Positions 43,883 to 55,499 of a stretch of 64,000 nt of DNA are shown piece after piece. The stretch comes from Ypsolopha sequella (taxonomy: Eukaryota; Arthropoda; Insecta; Lepidoptera; Ypsolophidae): the NCBI GenBank assembly GCA_934047225.1, contig OW204004.1, positions 7,506,401-7,570,400 on the forward strand, written 5' to 3'. A model generated the notes under the pieces. That model made no database searches. It was not told where the DNA came from and saw only the letters and a program-made list of their open reading frames with translations. How positions within the stretch are numbered: the first letter of the stretch is position 1; each line of letters starts with the position of its first letter. The position numbers and the translations under genes were made by a program.

Positions 43883-44239
43883 TTAAGTATTTTGTTGTGT
43901 TATGGCTTTTGAAGAGGCCTTTTATGGACGTTTTTGAGATAAAAAATATCGATCCACGTGATTACATGTAATCAAGGACTTTTTTATATGATTTATCTTT
44001 TTAGTTAGATAAATTTCGTTACAAAGATGCGTTTGTATTAAACTGAACATAACCAAGACATGATCATGTTAAGGGGGAATATCGTCAAAATCGACACTTT
44101 TTGAAGAAATTAATCTGCTGCTAAAAAAATGCCCGAAGCTTAATAAATTAGTATAACAATTCTGGGACTTTTTCTATATTTCGGACTATCAGAAACGCGA
44201 TTGGAGGAATAGCCTATCCCCGACGCAGGGGACCTTCGC

Positions 44240-44540
44240 AGGGGATTTTTGGAATAAGCCATTTCACTCGATAGAAATTATTATCGAAATTAGGTCTAAA
44301 TTTACACACATTTTTTTGATATTCTGAAAAATTGGGAAAGCATACAGACTTCAAAAATATTTATTTAGATGGGTTTTAACGATACTTACCTAAATTACTA
44401 ATTATAAAAATTTCATAGATATTTTAGTTAATTTTGTATTAATTTAAAACCGATTTTTTGTGATTTTTCCCCGATTTCGTCCCTCTTGCACTGCGGGTTT
44501 TCCGCCTGGAGTAACGGGGACCCTTGCACGGACGATATAT
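44240..44540 (+). repeat. Diverged relative of repeat family C
   Basis: CACTCGATAGAAATTATTAT and TTTCGTCCCTCTTGCACTGC with GCCTGGAGTAACGG parallel the family C sequences CTCGATAGAAATAATTGTTG and the CGCCCCTCACGCACTGAGCG region. Weak. Confidence 0.35.
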
Positions 44541-44639
44541 CACCTAAAGGTTAAAGCTCTTCTAAGCGAGACTAATCGAATGGGAGGAATTAGGAATAAT
44601 ATATTTATTTCTATCTTATCTATCAAAGTTGATTAACTT

Positions 44640-44990
44640 TGTTGTATTAATTAATCTAAAACTCGTACGTAATACTGTGTTTAAAACCATTGAGAAAATG
44701 CATCGATCGAAGGTGACCGACATAGCCTGCCGAATCAGTAAGTTGAAGTGGCATCACACTGGCCATATCTGTCGCCGACGTGATAACCGTTGGGGCCGTA
44801 AGGCATTGAAATGGAGACCACGTACAGTAAAGCGCAGCGTAGGCCACCCTCCTGCCCGCTGGACTGACGATCTGAAGGACGTTGCGGCCTGGATGATGAT
44901 GACTGAGGACCGCCAAGAGTGGCGTCATATTGGGGAGGCCTATATCCAGCAGTGGACGAATACGGGCTGATGAATGGATGGATGGATGGA
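44640..44990 (+). pseudogene. RTE-like LINE C-terminal fragment with (TGGA)n tail, copy 1
   Basis: Encodes SKVTDIACRISKLKWHHTGH, RRRDNRWGRKALKWRPRT, GHPPARWTDDLKDVA and EAYIQQWTNTG, the end of ORF2, followed by GGATGGATGGATGG. A near relative in the same orientation is at 51750-52056. Confidence 0.85.
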
Positions 44991-45179
44991 GAAAATGCAA
45001 TATTTTCAATTTTTTTTTTGTATTGTCCCCATAGTACAGCAAGCCTGCTCAAAACCAAGATTAGTATTGTTACTGTCACTTTCTTTAATGTACGAAACTC
45101 AAGGGATGGCATGAATTTAATGGTTTCGTGCAACTGGAGGTAGTTTCACAAGTATATAAGAAAGAATGGAATGAGTTTT

Positions 45180-45335
45180 ATTTCCAACACCACAGAAAAC
45201 AAATTACAAACAAAATAGCCATATTATGTGGTTATAAAAAAGGAGTCAAGCTCAGTTTAATGCCACAGCCGAAGCTACAGCGCTGGTATTCTGCTGGATT
45301 CTAATAAAATTAAATATATTAACTATAACATAGTA
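45180..45335 (-). repeat. Dispersed repeat, probable LINE/SINE 3' end (copy 2)
   Basis: CAAGCTCAGTTTAATGCCAC and CGCTGGTATTCTGCTGGATT correspond to 22290-22495. Confidence 0.5.
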
Positions 45336-46470
45336 ATTAAAAAGCGTAAAGTGTAAAATACATATAAATGATAAGAAAAATAAATAAATTGTAGTCGATT
45401 AATAAGTAAATATGTAAATCTGGTATAAATAAACTAATAATAGTGTTAATACTTAAAAAAAATGCATATTTATAAAAATACTACATAGATTATTTCATTT
45501 CAAAGCATCGTGATTTGCTTTTCAATTAAATGTATTTTTATGTATGTAATTAAATGTATGTAAATAAAGTATTTCTATAAACCTCATTAAATATATGCAC
45601 ACTTTTTAAAATTGTGACTGAAATGGCCCAAAATACATCTCAGACTACATATTGAAATAATTGATTGATTCATTCATTCATTAAATTTCATGTCTTTTTT
45701 AGCTAAATGTATACAAAATCAAAACAAAATTACTTTTAAAAATAATCCAAAAATGTAATTCATGATTTTTCAATCGAAACAATTTGCATGATGATTTGCG
45801 TTCCTCAAGAAACCTAAGAAGTGCGAGATGGACTCGTGCAATAAGGACTCCGGAACCCTAAAAACATTATACTAATTACTCTAAAAAGGACCCTGCATTA
45901 TGCCATCCATTAGATGATAAAAGCCTTGAGAGTTTTTATTAAAACACGTTGCACACTATATTATTACACTATTTTAAAACCTGCATACAGTAGTAACTAT
46001 TAAGTAAGTAGAGACTATTTTTAGAATACCTAGAAGTTGCAAAGAACTAAATAAATAATAGAAGTCATAAAAAATCAAGTAAATTGACCCCTATTGTGTT
46101 CTTATAGATATGTCTGTGAGTATATATATCTCAATTTCCGTCGATACACACAATATGTCTTAGCAGTCGTTTCATAAAAGCAAATAAAGTCAACCTTGCT
46201 CACCCAACTTAGATCGGCAATCTTCAATGCAAACTATTCCCTATCCAATTGACTTAGAGGTCACGTAAAGTAAGGTTAAATTGATTAATACTCTCCAGTA
46301 CTAAGCCTACCGTATGATCACAGTCAGTAGATCTATTCATCATGTTGTGCTGAATAATGTATTGATGATAATGCATTCATTGCCGTGAAGTTGTGAAGGA
46401 ATTGTTATGCTGGGAAACTGCCATGGGCGCCGCGCCGGCAGAAAAATATCCTTTAGGTGCAGCCTGTTTT
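45336..46470. other. AT-rich stretch with nothing recognised
   Basis: No ORF with a domain, no clear inverted repeat. ATTGATTCATTCATTCATTA near 45662 is a short simple repeat. Confidence 0.4.
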
Positions 46471-46474
46471 TCAT

Positions 46475-47085
46475 ATATTTCATTTCATTTCATTTATTTA
46501 ATTCATTAACAATAAAATTGCATTTGAAATTATTCTTATATACTAGGTATGAACTTAAAGTCTAACACAAAATAAAAATTATAAAATTGCAATACTAATA
46601 TACTAATAACAATCAAAAAATATGTCACGTTCTTAGTAAAACTACGAGTAACAATATTAACTAAACTAAACGAACAAAATCTCAAAATGTTTACAAGTCA
46701 TCAACAGAGTACAAGCACCTATCTAACAAGAACTGCTTTAGTTTATTTTTAAACGTGAGTTGGCTGGTAATTTGTTTAAGTTCTGTTGGCAATTTGTTGA
46801 ACAACTGAACTGATTAGAATCTTGTAGAATGAATAGCAATTTCTAACCTAGGTGAAAAAACTACTTTTAAGTCTTTGCGTCGAGAGTCCAATCTTTGTTT
46901 CAGTTGTACCACAGTTTCAAACTTATGAAGATTCTTAACAAGGTTTGTTAGAAGAACCAATACGTACAGACTGGGAGCTGTAAGGATACCTAGATCCTTA
47001 AAATGATCACTGCATGATTCTGTTTGGGGAATTCAAACAATCGTACGAATCGCTCTCTTTTGAATATACCTAGATTAGTATCGTG
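46475..47085 (-). pseudogene. LINE 3' end with ORF2 C-terminus, minus strand
   Basis: The minus strand encodes LFNKLPTELKQITSQLTFKN and KLKQFLLDRCLYSVDDL before a stop near 46694, the usual end of Jockey/CR1-like ORF2 (compare FKSRLRRWLVEQAFYSVKDF at 39.8 kb). Its 3' UTR ends in (AAATG)n-type sequence at 46480-46500. Confidence 0.75.
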
Positions 47086-47289
47086 TCCCAGAATAAACCA
47101 TTTTAGCCACTGGCTATCTGGCTCAAATCACGTGATAGACTCCATCGGGTAAGTTTAAAAATAAATAATCATAGGTATTCTCAGTACCATTCAAATAACG
47201 AAGGTAGGAATCATCGCCAGAGGTTGTATTTTCGGACGTTTTCTATACAATCCATGACAGATAATGCACTTCCGGTTGGCTAGAAAATG

Positions 47290-47430
47290 ACATGCTTATC
47301 TGTCTGGAAGAAATCGCTATAAGTGATAAGGCCGCCAATTGTTACCTTCTTTCATAAGTTTGTTCTTTTACCTGATTTGTTTATTTTGGTGTACAATAAA
47401 GAGTATTTGTCTTGTCTTGTCTTATCCTTA
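47290..47430 (+). repeat. LINE/SINE 3' end of a common lepidopteran type
   Basis: TCTGGAAGAAATCGCTATAA, GTGATAAGGCCGCC and TGTACAATAAAGAGTATTTG with a CTTGTCTTGTCTT tail. A minus-strand relative is at 60665-60800. Confidence 0.6.
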
Positions 47431-47443
47431 ATACAGTGATTAA

Positions 47444-47610
47444 AGAGCAGATAGCCGCCAACGACCTTGAGTTGACCTCTGTCGGTACAAATATCGACAG
47501 AAACTATATTGAAATAACGTTCATATCAGCGGGCACTGCATTACTACTTCGCTGGGTCTCAAGATAGCGCAAAATTGGGGAAAATAATTGTTTTCACATG
47601 GACGCGATGG
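47444..47610 (+). repeat. Partial copy of MITE subfamily A'
   Basis: GATAGCCGCCAACGACCTTG and TATATTGAAATAACGTTCAT match 11344-11490 and, less well, family A. Confidence 0.6.
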
Positions 47611-48109
47611 ACGGAAAAAAAATCCATTAATAATTTTTCTAAGCAAAATTTTCCTTATATTTTAGTGCAAGAACCACACAAATACCATTAGTGATTGTGG
47701 TTTCACAGAAATAACCAATTTCACTTAATTTTAGTCTAAAAGCAGTTTGATTTCGAACAAAATTTTCTTGCTGTTTCTCTTACGCGAAAAAAAAAATCCT
47801 AAATGAAGTTATATTTTATAGTTTAACATACATGTTTTTTACAATTTTTAAACATACCGTTTAAGAGAAATAACTTTATCAATAGAATCATTTTCGGATG
47901 ATGCTAGGTCTTCCTAGGCGCCTAGCTTATCTGACTATTAAGGGTCCGTATAACGTCAGATCCACAACTTCAAATGACAATTTCACATTGTGTAACTTGG
48001 TCTAAATAATATAGACAGTAGACTATAGGGCTGATCTATCATCTTAGAAAAAACGCGAAAGCGTTAGTTCACTCGATAATGTTACCTCTAAATTTCGAGT
48101 GCTAAAGGG

Positions 48110-48955
48110 CCTTCCTTAATCATACAGCCTTGAACTTTGTATTGAAAATAAGTGAACAATGACCACGTCCATTCATCTCAGAATATTTTAATTATTTCAT
48201 CTAGAACCCGAGCTATTAAATAAAATCTCGGTTTTTCGTGAGCGCGTGTTTCTTTGTGGTCGTAACAAACACGGCTTAAGAGCGCGTCATAGAGTTCAGT
48301 TCTGAATGATGCAAAATGAGGTGCTCAATCTGACTTTATATGCATCATTAAAATATGAGACTCCGTATTTAAGGCGATATGTAAAAAAATAGAGGTGCTT
48401 TTTTTGTGTATTTTATGAAATACACAGAAAATTTTAATACATTTCTGGTATATGCATTTTGTCTATACATATAATTTAGGGTTTTGAAATTGGAAAATAT
48501 GTTTGGATAAATTTTCCTCGATAGAAATAATTGTTGAAATGAGGTCTTCAAACACACTTTTTCTCCTCGTTTGACGAATAGAAACTCAAACATATTTTAT
48601 TAGGTGTGTTTCAACAATATAGCCGATTCTCAAGGCTTTAAATTTAGTTTTAGTGCTGTCAAAGCTAAATTTTCTTCATTGTAAAATAGTTATTAAATGC
48701 TAGGAACAGAAGCTAAATTCCTTTTGAAAAATTTAGGTTTTGACAGCACTAAAACTAAAATTAAAGCCTTGAGAATCAGCTTTATTATCTAGAGATAAAG
48801 GCGACAACAACAGATTTAAACACTGTCTAAAGTTAAACACCGTTTTGTAGTAACACAGTTGATATTAAAAATTTTGCTAGCTATTTTAGTTTTTTTTATA
48901 AAAATTATAAAACTAACATTTTTAGTTAGTTTTAGCCTGAGTACAATACTTAGCC
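48110..48955 (+). mobile_element. Repeat family C copy 2 with a nested foldback
   Basis: Shares its blocks with 31850-33670 (see there) and is interrupted by the foldback at 48620-48782. The shared end reads TATAAAAATTATAAAACTAA. Confidence 0.65.
48620..48782. mobile_element. 163-bp foldback nested in family C copy 2
   Basis: GATTCTCAAGGCTTTAAATT with AGTTTTAGTGCTGTCAAA is complemented by TTTGACAGCACTAAAACT and AAAGCCTTGAGAATC. Copy 1 of family C is continuous at this point (ACAATATCTAG), which defines the insertion. Confidence 0.85.
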
Positions 48956-48964
48956 CATTTAAAA

Positions 48965-49185
48965 TTTAGCAAAAATACTGACATGAAATTAATATGTAGG
49001 TATAACAGATACACTTATCTTACATATCATATCGTCGGTTTTAACGTAATAAAATTAATTAAATAATCTATGTGTACAGGTAATAGTTTTATGTAATAAA
49101 TAATAATAGTATGGGGAAATAAAATACACAGGGAAATAATAAATATTGGGTTTACTTAAATTTAATAAAACTTTACTTTACTTTA
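48965..49185 (+). repeat. Repeat family E, copy 1
   Basis: TAATCTATGTGTACAGGTAA, TAGTTTTATGTAATAAATAA and AAATTTAATAAAACTTTACT match 52310-52450 in reverse. Confidence 0.6.
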
Positions 49186-49353
49186 TGTATGGACACGTTT
49201 TTTTTCCACTTTATTATTAGTATAGTATATATAGTATTTATATAGTATAAGGACATCCGCATCACTTCCAAGGTCAAAATGAATATCTCTTTTATTCGAT
49301 TTAAAAGTGGCCCAGTAAATTTCGTTGAGCAATTTATATTGAAAGCTCGGTCC

Positions 49354-49819
49354 TTAAGGGCCTTACTATTGCCAAATGGGTACTTTCTAAAGCCTACTCC
49401 TACTATTCAAAAATAATGAAAAAATGTATTATGAATAATCAACTCTTAGACAACATATGCAACATTTTTCTTTTTCATACCACCAAAACTTCCACATGAA
49501 TTTTTTTTTTTACTGAATGTTGTTTTTTGACCTCAAATTCCCTACTGCTCCTGAGTGGCTTGGCCGATTGAATTCATCTATGCTTTGATAAATAGATGAA
49601 CTTTATAGCTATAAACATAACATAAGATTATTCAATCGAGTAATCACGTCCAAGTGAAAAGTATAATTTCCTCCTCTTTCGCCCTCTCAAGGACGCAGCG
49701 AGTGTCGTAACAGCCACTATGCATTGCGCGCTGATATAAACGTTATTTCAATGTGGTTTCCGTTGATATTCGTAGTGACAAATATCGAGCTGCTAATTTG
49801 GCGATGGTAATCGCCTTAA
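49354..49819 (-). mobile_element. MITE family A copy 3 (inverted), flanked by TTAA
   Basis: TTAA at 49354-49357 and 49816-49819. The ends GGGCCTTACTATTGCCAAAT and TTGGCGATGGTAATCGCC match copies 1 and 2 inverted; internal TTTGATAAATAGATGAACTT also corresponds. Confidence 0.82.
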
Positions 49820-49825
49820 AACATA

Positions 49826-50060
49826 ATATCATCATCATCATTCATCATTGACAGTTCGTTTCCGCCCACTGCTGGGTACAAGTCTCCTCTTTTTTCATGC
49901 CACCAATTCCTGTCCTGGGCCAATCTCATCCATATTCTACCAGCTACCCTGTAAATGTTATCGACCCACCTATTTGGCGATAGGCCGGCTCCTCTGTCAG
50001 GGATTTACTCCACCTGCCATCACTTCGCCGGCCCAATGTCCTACCCATCGCCATTTTAAA
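49826..50060 (-). pseudogene. LINE ORF2 3' remnant, minus strand
   Basis: The minus strand reads GTACCCAGCAGTGGGCGGAA and a frame with QQWAE, as in the end of RTE/Jockey-like ORF2, with stops and a (GAT)n tail at the lower end. Heavily decayed. Confidence 0.6.
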
Positions 50061-50383
50061 TCTGTAAGAGAACAAAAAAATAATCATAATGTGATTTTAA
50101 TTTATCGAGTATGATTATAATTATTAAATTAGTCTCTTAGTGTCATTGCGTGTTTGCATGAGATAACATACGAGGTATTGAAAAGTATACATATAACTAA
50201 TTTAGATTATCAACACACATGATACCACATCCAAAACTGCAAGTCACTGTGTTTATCAATGTGCACGGTCATTATCAACCCGCCAGACATTTTGCCACAA
50301 ACTCGTAATAATGGCCCTTATTGCTTACGGTATTAGAGCTTTCAATACGTCAGAATATCTCGAACAAATAGAAGAATAACCAG

Positions 50384-50458
50384 TTTATAACCTTGTACGA
50401 GACAAGCATACGCGGTAGTACTTCGTTCAAAGTGGTCGTGTTGCGCGTGAGTTAAAAG
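50384..50458 (+). promoter_or_regulatory. Candidate TATA box and 5' noncoding exon
   Basis: TTTATAA at 50384-50390 is followed about 30 bases later by a possible start site and, at 50459, a good donor (AAAAG|GTGAGC). It could be the untranslated first exon that splices to the acceptor at 60416-60417 before the GST start codon. Purely a sequence guess. Confidence 0.2.
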
Positions 50459-51249
50459 GTGAGCGATATTTTTATTTTTATTTTTCTTCGTTCAAATTAT
50501 ACTATTTAGAAGGCACCACGGTTCCTGTTGTCATTGGATCAATGGCTTGATTAAAAGGAATTTCGGGAAGAATTACATCATATCACGATGTTAAATACAC
50601 CAGTTTAGTTTGTACCATCTTTGTACTTGATGATGTTACTCGATGTATGTTACGTCCAAACACGTTTAAACTTTAATTCCTGTACTAGCTCACTCCGCTT
50701 AAAAGCCGCTTAGCAACCGGATTGTAAAAAACCCGCCTTTTTATAATAAATCGAAACTGAACATTTAAAATCAAAAGTTGCGCAATAGTTATCCCACAAA
50801 ATCTTGTTAACTACAGAAACCGTTGGAAACTCCACTTTTTTCGAATTTAATTTTTATAAAAAGATTAAATAAAGCAATTAAAAACAAATTTTGTACTTTT
50901 TATATCCTTTACTATTACAAGTTTTATTTAAATCTTCTGCCCGATCATTTGATTTAGTCTTACAAAACGTACGGAAGAAAAAATTTTTTCGTCTGTAACA
51001 TTTTTATTTTATACACTCTCGGACCAAGTATCAATAGACTTGACATGCGAATAATAAAAAGGGGAAGCAGTATAGACAAATAGTAGGACAACTAAGAGTA
51101 AAAGATAAAGACAGTGTTTTTTGTCCTTATCGCCTTTTTGTGTTGGGCAAACTATCCAAGTGTCACAAGAGTTTTGGTTGATAATTTTATAATCCGCCGA
51201 TAGTAAAGTGTATTCAACAACTTCAACACTTAATATTTCGTATTAAGAA

Positions 51250-51335
51250 CGCTGAGGTTATAGTGCATTGTTCTGTTTTGGGTTGCAAAAGCCGAAGTGA
51301 GCGCGGAGATGATGTCGTCCAATATTTTTAATTTT
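51250..51335 (+). pseudogene. THAP zinc-finger-like fragment
   Basis: One frame reads VHCSVLGCKSRSERGDDVVQ, like the start of a THAP DNA-binding domain (C-x4-C then SRSE). The remaining residues of the domain are not seen before a stop. It may be a relic of a THAP-containing transposase or gene. Confidence 0.35.
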
Positions 51336-51749
51336 TTTTATTTGAGCTTTTTATAGATCTTTTCAAAATAATTTCTCCTTTACAAAATGAAATTCAAAAA
51401 AAGTGGAATTTCGACACATCCTATTGCCTATCTTTTTTATAAGTTTGATTTAACCACACCTACAGGTTGGCTGGAAAAGATTTGTTAGTAATTACAGAGT
51501 TTTGTGCCGCTCGCGCTGTTTCTCCAATCAAACTGACGGAGTTACCTAAGGGTTAGCTTCACTGACGTAGTATACTATATTACAATAATCTATGGCTTTA
51601 CGGACGAACAAGCCAAAGAGCGTTTTTGTTTCGATTGTTTTGGTAATAAAAGAAAAAATCATATAATGTATGTATGTATATAACAGTAACTGACTTGTTA
51701 TTTCTTGTGAAATCTGGTATAAAAACATTTTTCTATAATGTTTGAATAC

Positions 51750-52056
51750 GACTCTGTAGATGCTTGGGATATCTCTGATGGATAAAATCCGAAACGAAGA
51801 TGTCCGTCAGAGATCGAAGCCGAATAAGTAGACTGGCCATATTTGTGGCCGACGTAATAACCGTTGGGGCCGTAAGGCATTGGAATGGAGATCACGTACA
51901 GTAAAGCGCAGCGTAGGCCGCTCTCGTGCCCGCTGGACTGACGATCTGAAGGACGTTGCGGGTGGCGGTTGGATGAGGATGACTGAGGACCGCCAAGAGT
52001 GGTGTAATATTGGGGAGGCCTATGTCCAGCAGTGGACGAATACGGGCTGATGGATG
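51750..52056 (+). pseudogene. RTE-like LINE C-terminal fragment with (TGGA)n tail, copy 2
   Basis: Encodes LGISLMDKIRNEDVRQRSK, RWGRKALEWRSRTVKRSVG, RWTDDLKDVAG and EAYVQQWTNTG, with one stop after PNK, then GGATGGATGGAC. Same family and orientation as 44640-44990. Confidence 0.82.
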
Positions 52057-52309
52057 GATGGACTACTCTGTACCGTTGTGTACTCGTATCTAGAAGTCAA
52101 GGAATCCGCCTTTTATTTAACTTCTTCGTGCAGAAGTAAATGGAGAGGATTCCTCCAAAGACATAATCTTGCTAAGTTTCTTGCCCTTCTTCTTGGTAAG
52201 ACTAATCAAATGAGCGATGTTAAGCACATATTTTTTATATGCATTGCATATATTTATAATATTATTTATTCCGTATTCCTATATTTTTATTTTATTCAAG
52301 TGTATTTTT

Positions 52310-52450
52310 TTATTAAATTTAAGTAAACCTTTATTATTTCTTCGTTTATTTCCCCATATTATTATTATTACATAAAACTATTATCTATAGACATAGATTA
52401 TTTAATTATATTACATTAAAACCTACCTGTAATAAGTGTATCTGATATAC
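52310..52450 (-). repeat. Repeat family E, copy 2 (inverted)
   Basis: ATTAAATTTAAGTAAACCTT, TTACATAAAACTATTATCTA and AAGTGTATCTGATATACCTA correspond to 48965-49185 in reverse. Confidence 0.6.
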
Positions 52451-52558
52451 CTACCTATATTTAATTTCATTTCATTTCATTTCCACCGACAAGAGCACAG
52501 ATAAAAATGAATGAACCGTTTCACGAAATTTCAACGTTATAATTCAACTAATGCCGCC

Positions 52559-53032
52559 TTAAGGCGATTACCGTCGCCAAATTAGCAGCTCGATGTTTGT
52601 CTGTATGAATATCGACGGAAACGACATTGAAATAACGTTCAAATCAGTGCACAATGCGTGGTGGCTGTTACGACGCTCGCTGCGTCCTTGAAAGGGCAAA
52701 ATAGGAGAAAATAATACTTTTCACATGGGCGTCATTGTTCGATTGAATAATTCTATGTTATATTTATAGCTATCAAGTTTATCTATTTATTAAAGCATAA
52801 ATGAATTAAATCACCTAAACCGCTTAGGAGCAGTAGGAAATTCAAGCCAAAAAACACCATTCAGTTGAAACAATTTTTCATATAGAAGTTTTGGTGGTAC
52901 GAAAAAGAAAAATGTTGCATATGTTTTCCTAGAGTTGATAATCCATAATACATTTTTTCAATATTTTTGGTTTGGCCATAAAAGAGGAGTAGGCTTTAGA
53001 AAGTACCCATTTGGCGATATTAAGGGCCTTAA
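52559..53032 (+). mobile_element. MITE family A copy 2, flanked by TTAA
   Basis: TTAA at 52559-52562 and 53029-53032 bracket GGCGATTACCGTCGCCAAAT to ATTTGGCGATATTAAGGGCC. Strong internal match to 15751-16224. Confidence 0.83.
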
Positions 53033-53639
53033 CAGCGTTCTCAAGGCTCAAAGGTTTTTAAGTATATAAAATGTTAAATTGATCACACAGATGCTGTGTA
53101 TGCTTGCAAATAATGACTTATATAAAAAAATGTAAAATAGTACCAGGGTATTATTAAATCATGATGATGTTTCAGTGCCGGCAATCGCAATTGTTTATTA
53201 ACATTATTTTTCTATAATGTTCCAATGTTACCGACGACCTTGTATTGAAATGATGTTCGTCTTGGTTTGTTTTGTGTCTGTGTCTGTATAAATAAAAACT
53301 TAATTCATGCTCATTAGTTAGTTACCTAGTTGTAATAAAAAAATACTTGTTTTTTACTTTTATCGAAGTCTACAGTATATTTTGATGCTAATGAAGGTGC
53401 AAAAAGTAGATAAACCTCGGATAGCCGTTGGTTATACAAAATGTATTTTCATATAACTAGTTAGTTACATGTTCGAAACAAGGGGAGATAATAAAAAAAA
53501 ATTAAAGCATATCCCTAGGGATATGATCAAACCACTAGTATCTTGAACACATCGGTTAATTTATAAAGATCTCTAGACTTAACTAAATGATTATACATAA
53601 TATTATGCTTTATGAGTATATCAGATACACTAACGCCAG
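53033..53639. other. AT-rich stretch with no gene
   Basis: TACCGACGACCTTGTATTGA near 53229 is a scrap of MITE subfamily A'. Nothing else recognised. Confidence 0.35.
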
Positions 53640-53911
53640 GGCCACAGCTTCAGGCTTCTGGTGGCGCTTCTTGCTGCGCTTCCAGACGGTTTTTGCGACG
53701 GGGTTTGCCCTGCCACGACACCCGTCCTGTGCGCTTGATTACTGTTCCCCACACACCGTTGTCCCGAGTGCGCAAGTCACTCGAATCCGGACAAGACGCG
53801 CGAGCGGCGACCCATGGCCGGCTCTATACAATTTTATACATTTGTTCTCTCCGCCGGCGCCGTTGCAAGAAGAACCGCTTGGCGCGCCTCTCAAAGCCTG
53901 AAGCTGTGGCC
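53640..53911. mobile_element. 272-bp GC-rich MITE
   Basis: GGCCACAGCTTCAGGCTT and AAGCCTGAAGCTGTGGCC are exact 18-bp inverted ends. The GC-rich interior produces long but meaningless open frames on the plus strand. Confidence 0.82.
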
Positions 53912-54100
53912 GACCGATTAGACAGGGATCTACAGCTTCAACCGTTATAGGCAGCTAGATGAAATTTTCATAGAATACGTGTTACCATGGCTTCTATCAT
54001 GGCAAATAATAAACAAATTCAAAACCAAGGGGGATCCCCATACGAAAAAAAACTTGATGAGTTTTATCTTAAGGACGGTAATACCATATGTATATTTATA

Positions 54101-54672
54101 TAAGGTGGCGCAAAAGTAATGCCATAATTGGAATTGGCTGCCATTTTTGCAGATGGCACCAAATGTCAGTGTGCTTTGACAATTAAAATGTAGATATCTA
54201 GAGAATTAGTTGTCAACAAGCCATGGAGCGATACACACCTGAAGAACGTGGAATTATTGTTACTGCTTATTTGACGAATTTTGATCTCTCGTTTTGGAGA
54301 ACTGAACTGGCCGTCCAGATCAACAGATCTAACAGCACCAGACTTCTTCCTTTGGGGCTTTTTAAAATCTTGCGTTTACCACAACAAACTACGAACGTTG
54401 CAAGTCTTGAAAGATAATATTGAAGAAGAAATCGCTAATTTGGAGCCAGATAGCCAGATGTTTTGCGAGCAACAATTCAAAATGCTGTAAAACGAGCGCA
54501 ATTTTGCATCAACTCGGGAGGTGGCCATTTGAGCGATATAATTTTTTCCAATAAATATCATCAATTTCACACTTCCAAATAAACTTTTTATGAAAACAGA
54601 GCTCTTTATTTTTCATTTATAACAAATTGGTAGCCAATTCAAATTATGACATTACTTTTGCGCCGCCCATTA
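54101..54672 (+). mobile_element. Deleted mariner-like element
   Basis: Terminal inverted repeats GGTGGCGCAAAAGTAATGCC and GGCATTACTTTTGCGCC-type right end, with TA on the outer sides. Inside, the transposase start MERYTPEERGIIVTAYLTN is joined to a C-terminal piece with RSTDLTAPDFFLWGFLK, the block around the last catalytic residue in mariner proteins. The first two catalytic Asp regions are deleted, so it is non-autonomous. The sequence is otherwise well preserved. Confidence 0.85.
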
Positions 54673-54743
54673 TAATAAATAATAATACATGCATACATAT
54701 TTCGAATTTGGTCAGATTTTTAGATAAATATCTCTAAAGTATA

Positions 54744-54748
54744 CAAAT
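54744..54748. repeat. Target-site duplication CAAAT, left
   Basis: Same five bases as 60165-60169, outside the two LTRs of the BEL/Pao insertion. Confidence 0.9.
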
Positions 54749-55432
54749 TGTTTGATAAACGCTCGTTGCTACCAGAAATTGTAGCATATAAAAAGTAGTA
54801 ATACTGACTAGTGACGGGCATCGACGTCACTGGTGCGAGGATTCCATAACCACGCTCAGACACCACTAATTGTATGCTAAAGGGCGATACTTGCAGCTGG
54901 AGCAGGGGCCCATAGCTGTCCCAGATTTATAGTATACAAGTATCTTATGATCTAATATTTAATATAAAATGTCCTACCAGACAGTTGTATGATGACCTCA
55001 TCAAGTAGTCCTCGCACGAAGACCCTTCGCTGCGGAGACCAAGGCGTGTCGGTGCCGTGACACGTAGATCACCTTCCACGATGAATCTAAACACAAACCT
55101 CCTACCCCAGGATGCATCCGAACCCAGAAATAGTAATTAACAAGTCCACTTGTCGGAAGCCGCGTGGACACAGGTTATTTCACACACACAGGAAATACAC
55201 TCAAAAGTGGCCTTCACGCCAAAATATCTTCAGCCCTTGATCGAATACTGTGTTCTTTACGATGTCCGCACCGATTTCCCTTGGGTTAAGCCCTTAATAA
55301 CACATATTAAAATCGTCCGCGATCTATACCAAGAAAATTCCACGTCCCTCGTTTTTGACAGCTCCAAGTCCATAGACAAAATATATAGACCATTGATGGA
55401 TGCGTTCCGAAATATACATTTTATTCTGAACA
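54749..55432 (-). repeat. 3' LTR of the BEL/Pao element (684 bp)
   Basis: Identical base for base to 59481-60164 by direct reading. On the plus strand it starts TGTTTGATAA and ends TTCTGAACA. The open frame inside it on the plus strand starts with TTG and has no known domain. Confidence 0.95.
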
Positions 55433-55445
55433 GTCCCCCGCTCTG
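55433..55445 (-). promoter_or_regulatory. Polypurine tract of the BEL/Pao element
   Basis: The minus strand reads AGAGCGGGGGAC directly before the LTR start TGTTCAGAAT, the position and composition expected for plus-strand DNA priming. Confidence 0.75.
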
Positions 55446-55499
55446 GGCTGAGCAATCAGACCACTAGCTCATACAACCGGGAGACGGGAGAGAGTTGTC

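Larger units (their letters stand above)
50061..51745. other. Mostly unique sequence; possible GST promoter and a THAP-like fragment
   Basis: No large repeat is visible here, unlike the flanks. Two possible signals are listed separately. The rest is AT-rich with no recognised gene. Confidence 0.4.

Noticed and set aside
48965..53032. Large inverted duplication (families E and A occur in both halves in opposite orientation)
   Set aside because: The order E-A is the same on both sides, not mirrored, and each family A copy has its own TTAA, so these are independent insertions.
53587..53950. Two overlapping ORFs of 104 and 112 residues
   Set aside because: They span a GC-rich MITE with exact inverted ends, which explains the long open frames.
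55150..55467. 105-residue frame in the LTR, also at 59882-60181
   Set aside because: It starts with TTG, lies wholly or mostly in the LTR, is antisense to the element and shows no domain.
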